From positions 62,001-126,000 of the forward strand of contig JAMPXB010000004.1 of assembly GCA_023701435.1 (NCBI GenBank): a stretch of DNA of 64,000 nucleotides. Reading direction: 5' to 3'. The notes beneath the pieces are model-generated. The model made no database searches. It saw only the letters and a list, made by a program, of their open reading frames with translations, and had not been told where the DNA came from. The DNA is from Bacteriovoracaceae bacterium. Lineage in GTDB: Bacteria > Bdellovibrionota > Bacteriovoracia > Bacteriovoracales > Bacteriovoracaceae. How positions within the stretch are numbered: the first letter of the stretch is position 1; each line of letters starts with the position of its first letter. The position numbers and the translations under genes are program-made. Positions 59,462 through 64,000 of the stretch are shown here, one piece after another.

Positions 59462-60112
59462 ATGAAATTCAGTTTTTTTAGAAATGGACACATGGGTCTA
59501 GTTCTCGCCCTTTCCGTTCTAGTCTCCTGTAACCAGGATGAGTTCTTTCCAACGGAAGAATTGATCGCTGGAGCAGATGCCTATTGCGCAAAAGCTGTGG
59601 ACTTAAACTCCTGTCAACAGATGGCCGACGTTTGTCAGCCTGCCTATGAACCTTCGGCCAATGAGATTGATGAGCCGGTCTATGCCTCATGTGTGGCCAA
59701 TCCTGATCTATGGGTCACTCCACCAGATGGCAGTGATACCATAGTCGATGATGGCTCAAGTGAAACTCCAGTTGATTCCGAAGGATCAGAGGGATCTGAA
59801 GATCCAATTATTACAGATGGGTCAGGAGACCCGGTAGTTCCCGGTGACTCTTCGGACCCTGTCATCGATGATCCGGCCTCAGCTCCGGCACCAACTCTTG
59901 ATGAAGCCTTTGCTTCTAAGTGTGCCAACCTTGATGATCAGTATCTATTGGTGAAGAAGATTATTAAGAAGAAGAAAGTAGTTAATGTGGTTTCAAAAGT
60001 TAAAGTCTGTCACATGACTGGCAATGGATCCTCTCACACTATTGTGATTGCTTGTCCGGCCTTAAAGGCCCATGCCAAACATGACGATTATCTAGGAGCC
60101 TGTTCACTGTAA
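59462..60112 (+). CDS. Lipoprotein with acidic linker and C-terminal Cys-His repeat-type domain
   Basis: A 216-residue lipoprotein: lipobox LVSC with Cys23 as the lipid-modified residue. The N-terminal mature part has cysteines (YCAKAVDLNSCQQMADVC). A long acidic linker rich in D, S, P, E and G follows (about residues 90-145). The C-terminus KVCHMTGNGSSHTIVIACPALKAHAKHDDYLGAC matches small domains of the form VCH...HT...KAH..HGDYLG.C seen at the ends of many secreted proteins. An upstream TTG at 59300 keeps the frame open but looks non-coding. The start at 59462 has GGAG hidden in a hairpin. Function unknown. Confidence 0.78.
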   Translation: MKFSFFRNGHMGLVLALSVLVSCNQDEFFPTEELIAGADAYCAKAVDLNSCQQMADVCQPAYEPSANEIDEPVYASCVANPDLWVTPPDGSDTIVDDGSSETPVDSEGSEGSEDPIITDGSGDPVVPGDSSDPVIDDPASAPAPTLDEAFASKCANLDDQYLLVKKIIKKKKVVNVVSKVKVCHMTGNGSSHTIVIACPALKAHAKHDDYLGACSL

Positions 60113-60148
60113 AAAAAAAGGGCCTCTACGGAGGCCCTTATTTTTTAT
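60112..60148. terminator. Bidirectional terminator with UACG loop
   Basis: GGGCCTC-TACG-GAGGCCC, a 7-bp GC stem with a UNCG-type loop, has A's before and T's after. It ends both the lipoprotein gene and the convergent ppa gene. Confidence 0.85.
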
Positions 60149-60669
60149 TTAAAAGTCTTTTTATAAAAGGCAATGGATTCGTGAATGACTTTAATCGCTT
60201 CTTTCTCATCATCAATTGAACGAATTTCGACACTCTTCTTTTCAAGCTCTTTATAACTTTCAAAGAAACGACGAATTTCGTTAATTTTATGAGGAGCCAC
60301 TTCTTTGATCGACTTGATGTGGTTATATTCAGGATCATCAACATGAACAGAAATGACCTTGTCATCCCCTTCGCCCTGATCAATCATTCGAATAACACCA
60401 ATAGGTCGAACTTTCATAAGGGAAAGTGGTACTACCGGTAACTGGCCGATAACCAGTACATCTAGTGGATCCCCATCATCACAAAAAGTCTGAGGAAATA
60501 GACCATAGTTACATGGGTAGTGAACCGAGCTATAAAGAATTCGATCTACTTTTAGTAGTCCTGTTTTTTTGTCAATTTCGTACTTAATTTTAGTGCCTGC
60601 TGGAATTTCGATCAAACAAGTCAAAGTATTGCCATCAAATTCTAAATCAATATCGTGCCATGGATTCAT
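60145..60669 (-). CDS. ppa: Inorganic pyrophosphatase
   Basis: A 174-residue family I pyrophosphatase that hydrolyses PPi and so drives biosynthesis. The core signature DDGDPLDVLVIG with the metal-binding Asp residues, EIPAGTKIKYEIDKKTG at the start and GVIRMIDQGEGDDKVI are present. GGGG stands before the ATG. The 3' end runs into the shared terminator. Confidence 0.96.
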   Translation of the reverse strand: MNPWHDIDLEFDGNTLTCLIEIPAGTKIKYEIDKKTGLLKVDRILYSSVHYPCNYGLFPQTFCDDGDPLDVLVIGQLPVVPLSLMKVRPIGVIRMIDQGEGDDKVISVHVDDPEYNHIKSIKEVAPHKINEIRRFFESYKELEKKSVEIRSIDDEKEAIKVIHESIAFYKKTFK

Positions 60670-60718
60670 TTCTACCCCTTCAATTTTTTAATGTTTTGTA
60701 TAATATTTGCAAGTTCTG

Positions 60719-61873
60719 TCAGTGTCTATAGATGGAATGATTTCCCATTAAAAATCTGCTTAAGTAACAGCTAATCAGACAAAGACACCCTACTTTCCAG
60801 CCAAAAAGTTCTCCGGCCATAACCGCCGAGGCGAGTGGAGTGCCAGTAACGGCCCCAAACAAACTCGTCATTCCCAGAGAAGAACTTAAGGCAAAATTGT
60901 TGAAATTAAAAAAACTAGCCATACTATTAGAGAAAGTGGACCCCATGAAGAACAACGGGGTTACCTCTCCCCCTTTAAATCCTATTGAAATTGTCATGAT
61001 GGTAAGAAGGCATTTCATAGCGAAATCGTAAAAGCTCATCTCTGAAATAAATGATTCTGCAATGGTATTAGTCCCGATCCCAATATAGGCGTAGCTTCCA
61101 GTGAAATAAACAAGAAAACTGACTAGTAGTCCACCGATTGTGAGCTTCAGTACGATATGTGGAAATAAATAAGAAATGAGACGGGTATAGCCCTTCATTC
61201 CCCAATAAAAAAGATGCCCTCCAAGAGCGGAAGAAAGAGAGGCCAAAATAAGGTAAGGAAGGAGCTCCCAACTAAACAAAAAACCCACATGGTAATTCTG
61301 ATGAGTGACCTCCAAGAGCTTGGGGACCAATACAGCAATAAAAGAGGCCACCCCGGCGCACATAACTAAATTATATTTCCTGATGTGCTTGAAGCCCTGA
61401 AGCTCAAAAGCAAAAACGATGGCCGCTAAGGGAGTCGCAAATATCGAAGAAAAGCCTGCGGCCAGTCCTGCATAAATAAGAAAAGGGCGCATCGACTGAA
61501 AAGAAGTTCGAAGTTTCGGTAATAAATGGGCGGCACTGGCCCCCATAATAACCCCCACTCCTTCCCGTCCTGCCGAGCCACCGAAAAGATGAGTTCCCAA
61601 TGAAGAAAAAAAAATAAACGGAGTCATCCAAGGGGATACCTTGGCCTTATCATTTTCTAATTCCTCAAGGATATAAGGAACTCCCTGGTTTACATGATGG
61701 GGAATTATTTTAATCAACAGGCCAAAGAACAAACCGAAAATGGGCAAGCCCCAGATGAGGTATGAATTTTCAGCTCGAAAAGAAGTGACCCAGGAAAGTG
61801 AGTATAAGAACAAGGTCGATAGAGCACCTGATATCAGACCAACGAAGAGGGAAATAATAGGTATTTTAATCAA
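60719..61873 (-). CDS. ClC-family anion channel/antiporter, divergent branch
   Basis: A 384-residue ClC protein, shorter than ClcA because it lacks cytoplasmic domains. The gating-glutamate loop is GSAGREGVGVIMGAS (GREG with V where ClcA has P). The usual GIFAP loop is replaced by FKGGEVTPLFFMGSTFSNS, which resembles the fluoride-exporting ClC-F branch. Substrate is therefore open (Cl- or F-). The start is a TTG at 61873 that overlaps the CapA stop by 8 bases (TTGATTAA), with AGGT upstream, so translation is coupled. Confidence 0.85.
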   Translation of the reverse strand: MIKIPIISLFVGLISGALSTLFLYSLSWVTSFRAENSYLIWGLPIFGLFFGLLIKIIPHHVNQGVPYILEELENDKAKVSPWMTPFIFFSSLGTHLFGGSAGREGVGVIMGASAAHLLPKLRTSFQSMRPFLIYAGLAAGFSSIFATPLAAIVFAFELQGFKHIRKYNLVMCAGVASFIAVLVPKLLEVTHQNYHVGFLFSWELLPYLILASLSSALGGHLFYWGMKGYTRLISYLFPHIVLKLTIGGLLVSFLVYFTGSYAYIGIGTNTIAESFISEMSFYDFAMKCLLTIMTISIGFKGGEVTPLFFMGSTFSNSMASFFNFNNFALSSSLGMTSLFGAVTGTPLASAVMAGELFGWKVGCLCLISCYLSRFLMGNHSIYRH

Positions 61874-62942
61874 GGGTGTACCTGAATGATGAATTTAAAA
61901 AGAGTGAACTTACTTTCTTTAATGTTTCATTCATCCATTTTACATCCGAAGGTTGCGCCAAACAAAGCTTAAATCGTTTCATCTGCAAACATTTTAAGCT
62001 CAAAGAAACAAGCCTGAAGGGTCTGAGAGTGCATTCAACAAAGTACATAAGGGTCAAGTCTCCCCGGTATTGGTCATAGCCGTGAATGCCTTCATAATCG
62101 TTGATGAAATCTCCACAGCCATAAAGTATCAGTCTATTCTGATAGATCTCAATGCCCTTAGGATGATGGGAGGAATGCCCATGGATGATATCAACATTGG
62201 CCTCATCAATGAGTTTGTGGGCAAAATTGATCTGAGCCTGAGGTATCTCATATCCCCAATTTCCACTCCAATGAATGCTGACAATCACCAGATCCCCGGG
62301 ACGTCGGTATCTTTCAATTATTTGGCGCACTTCTTTGATCTGACTGTCCTTTAGCGAATAGAGAAGATGCACACCCGGAATATGCTCCTTTGCTTCCCAA
62401 CTCCAGGGAACGCCGCTGGACTCAAGACACATGGAGAAAGTCAGAACCCGTCCAGCAGGAGTTTCAAAAACTGCCGGGGCCTGTGCTTCCTCCAAAGTCT
62501 TTCCCGCACCGGAATGTGCTATTTGAAACTTCTTAAGAGAAGAAATAGTTTCAACAAGTCCTTCTACTCCCCAATCCAGAACATGATTATTAGCAAGGGT
62601 GCAGATGTCGATGCCTGCACTTTTAAGGACCGAAAGATTTTCAGGATGCATTCGGTAGTTAATCCCCTTGCCTATCATGGGTGTATCACTAGTAGTGACC
62701 GCGGTTTCAAGATTAATAATTTTAAGATCAGGGGCCTCTGCTCTCCATATTTCCAGAGCGGCTCCCCAGATATAATCATCAGCTACTTTTCGCGCAATTT
62801 TTCCATTCATTTTTTCAGCTAAAAGAACATAGTCCCGGGCGTCTTTGACATAACCTTCATAAAGCTCAGGAGAGACCGAGTGATGCAGAATCTGATCAAT
62901 TCCCCTTCCTGTCATGACATCTCCACATAAAAAAATCTTCAT
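61866..62942 (-). CDS. CapA-family metallophosphatase-fold protein
   Basis: A 358-residue CapA-type protein (poly-gamma-glutamate synthesis family). The metal-site segments are FLCGDVMTGRGIDQ, IINLETAVT, CTLANNHVLDWG, SIHWSGNWGYE and IIHGHSSHHPKGIEIY, in the family order. There is no signal peptide, so it is likely cytoplasmic. The ATG at 62942 with GGGAG upstream is used; the open frame to 63071 is extra. Divergent from the archease gene across 46 bases. Its exact reaction is unknown. Confidence 0.9.
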   Translation of the reverse strand: MKIFLCGDVMTGRGIDQILHHSVSPELYEGYVKDARDYVLLAEKMNGKIARKVADDYIWGAALEIWRAEAPDLKIINLETAVTTSDTPMIGKGINYRMHPENLSVLKSAGIDICTLANNHVLDWGVEGLVETISSLKKFQIAHSGAGKTLEEAQAPAVFETPAGRVLTFSMCLESSGVPWSWEAKEHIPGVHLLYSLKDSQIKEVRQIIERYRRPGDLVIVSIHWSGNWGYEIPQAQINFAHKLIDEANVDIIHGHSSHHPKGIEIYQNRLILYGCGDFINDYEGIHGYDQYRGDLTLMYFVECTLRPFRLVSLSLKCLQMKRFKLCLAQPSDVKWMNETLKKVSSLFLNSSFRYTLD

Positions 62943-62988
62943 GTTTCTCCCGGTCACAATTTGGTGTTTAACTTGCAAGAATAAATCC

Positions 62989-63420
62989 ATGGCGACATTA
63001 ACAGAGCAAAATACCTTTGAACTTTTCCCCCATGTGGCCGACATCGGAATAAGGGGCCAGGGACAGACCATGGAGAAGGCCTTTGAAATGGCGGCAATGG
63101 CGCTGACATCAGTGGTTACTGATCCTCAAAATGTTTCCCCTACAATTCATGTAAGGATTCACCTTGAGGAAAAAGACCCTGAACTATTGTTTCTTGATTG
63201 GATCAATTCAGTGATCTATGAAATGGACATCAAAAGGATGCTTTTTTCAGTTTATGAAGTTTCTATAAAGTCCGGAGTACTGGAGGCCCAAATCAAAGGT
63301 GAAACAGTGGATCTTCATAAGCATGATCCGGCGGTGGATATCAAAGGGGCGACGCTGACGGAACTCAAAGTGATTGACCTGAATGGACAATGGCTCGCTC
63401 AATGTGTGGTGGATGTTTAA
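62989..63420 (+). CDS. Archease (RtcB activator)
   Basis: A 143-residue archease. ELFPHVADIGIRGQGQTMEKAFEMAAMAL is the family N-terminus. The acidic metal-site residues are in FLDWINSVIYEMD and in VDLHKHDPAVDIKGATL, with LTELKV close behind. Archease helps RtcB complete its guanylylation and turn over. The next gene, 12 bases away, is rtcB, so the pair is co-expressed. The ATG at 62989 follows the divergent promoter region; the longer frame from 62914 is not needed. Confidence 0.94.
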   Translation: MATLTEQNTFELFPHVADIGIRGQGQTMEKAFEMAAMALTSVVTDPQNVSPTIHVRIHLEEKDPELLFLDWINSVIYEMDIKRMLFSVYEVSIKSGVLEAQIKGETVDLHKHDPAVDIKGATLTELKVIDLNGQWLAQCVVDV

Positions 63421-63432
63421 TGAGGATAAACG

Positions 63433-64000
63433 ATGGAACTCAATCTTTTTCAAAAAATAAATGAGACCACTTGGCAAATCAGCGCCCATGGAAACATGAG
63501 GGTACCGGCCATTATTTATGCCAGTGAAGAAATCATTCAAAATATGGACAACAAAGTCTATGAACAGCTTTGCAATGTTGCTGGTCTTCCCGGCATTGTA
63601 GACAAGGCCTATGCCATGCCTGATGCTCATTGGGGCTATGGTTTTCCCATTGGAGGTGTGGCCGCTTTTGATCCGGAACATGGTGGAGTGGTTTCTGCAG
63701 GGGGTGTCGGTTTTGATATATCCTGTGGAGTCCGGCTCCTGCATACTGGCATGAAGATAGATGAACTTCGTTCTCAGTTGCCGGCAATTGCAGATCTTCT
63801 TTATAACGCCGTCCCTTCTGGGGTGGGCAGTAAAAGCAGAATTAAACTCACCGACAAAGAGATGAAAGATATGCTCCAAGGCGGTGCCAGGTGGGCCTTG
63901 CATCAGGGCTTTGGTGAAAGTGAGGATCTTGAATTTATCGAGGAGCACGGCCACATGACAGGTGCTAGACCAGAGTACATCTCCGCTCGCGCTAAGGAGC
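63433..64000 (+). CDS. rtcB: RNA ligase RtcB (3' end outside window)
   Basis: The first 189 codons of RtcB, the GTP-dependent ligase that joins 2',3'-cyclic-phosphate or 3'-phosphate RNA ends to 5'-OH ends. D64 and H66 are in MPDAHWGYGFPIGGV, and D95 and C98 are in GGVGFDISCGVR; these match the metal-binding Asp95/Cys98 of Pyrococcus RtcB. GAGGAT precedes the ATG. The remaining histidine ligands and the guanylylated His lie beyond base 64000. It runs off the window without a stop. Confidence 0.95.
   Translation, partial: MELNLFQKINETTWQISAHGNMRVPAIIYASEEIIQNMDNKVYEQLCNVAGLPGIVDKAYAMPDAHWGYGFPIGGVAAFDPEHGGVVSAGGVGFDISCGVRLLHTGMKIDELRSQLPAIADLLYNAVPSGVGSKSRIKLTDKEMKDMLQGGARWALHQGFGESEDLEFIEEHGHMTGARPEYISARAKE

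Noticed and set aside
1-64000. tRNA, rRNA or CRISPR array
   Set aside because: No cloverleaf-like, ribosomal or regularly spaced repeat pattern was noticed on reading both strands.

Overview
The window looks like a chromosomal segment of a Gram-negative, motile, respiring bacterium. The best guess is a member of the Bdellovibrionota (Bacteriovorax/Peredibacter-like). This rests on the mix of genes: many small exported proteins without a recognisable family, a large chemotaxis operon, a caa3-type oxidase with a fused CoxA-CoxC subunit, a PilZ protein, and moderately AT-rich, tightly packed genes with frequent 1-8 bp overlaps. No rRNA, tRNA or CRISPR array was seen. The placement is an inference.

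Layout. 0-4.2 kb: the end of a LysR regulator, YceI, two exported proteins (one with a Cys-His-Asp site resembling protein-glutaminase) and a PilZ protein. 4.18-5.49 kb: a complete insertion sequence with 31-bp terminal inverted repeats and a terminator hairpin inside each end; its ends supply the last bases of both neighbours' stop codons. 5.5-12 kb: an FMN-dependent glutamate synthase-like protein and an alpha-glucoside operon (GH65 phosphorylase plus a beta-phosphoglucomutase/trehalose-phosphatase fusion) that together match the architecture of mycobacterial OtsB1. 12-20 kb: RhlE-type helicase, exported PPC-domain protein, PRPP synthetase, a kinase-like protein, SDR, phosphoribosyltransferase and PEP synthase. 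20-25.5 kb: caa3 cytochrome oxidase operon. 25.5-30 kb: ChrA, BON protein, a sensor kinase with a periplasmic substrate-binding-like domain, and a CDF exporter. 30-33 kb: OmpW and small exported proteins including an HExxH metalloprotease. 33-39 kb: SulP-DabA-DabB inorganic-carbon uptake operon. 39-43 kb: AhpC/AhpF, a zinc-ribbon protein and an exported M15 peptidase. 43-47 kb: universal stress proteins, exported proteins, an ATP-grasp protein and an FNR-type regulator. 47-56.4 kb: cheA-cheW-mcp-cheB-cheR and a chemoreceptor with a periplasmic CxxCH haem motif. 56.6-64 kb: ParB-like protein, AlkB, MgtC, a lipoprotein with a structured mRNA leader, pyrophosphatase, a ClC transporter, CapA, archease and the start of RtcB.

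How it fits together. A respiration and redox theme runs through the window: terminal oxidase, haem chemoreceptor, peroxide reductase, universal stress proteins and an FNR-like [4Fe-4S] regulator. The FNR-like gene seems to start at a CTG codon, and its iron-sulfur cysteines lie upstream of any ordinary start codon. Three intergenic sites of the form TGAT-N4-ATCA, the FNR-type core, lie upstream of ompW/CDF, an exported-protein operon and cheA. This suggests a local FNR regulon linking oxygen state to envelope proteins and chemotaxis. The most unusual RNA signal is the multi-stem leader at about 59.33-59.46 kb, whose last hairpin has a UUCG loop and hides the ribosome-binding site of a lipoprotein gene.
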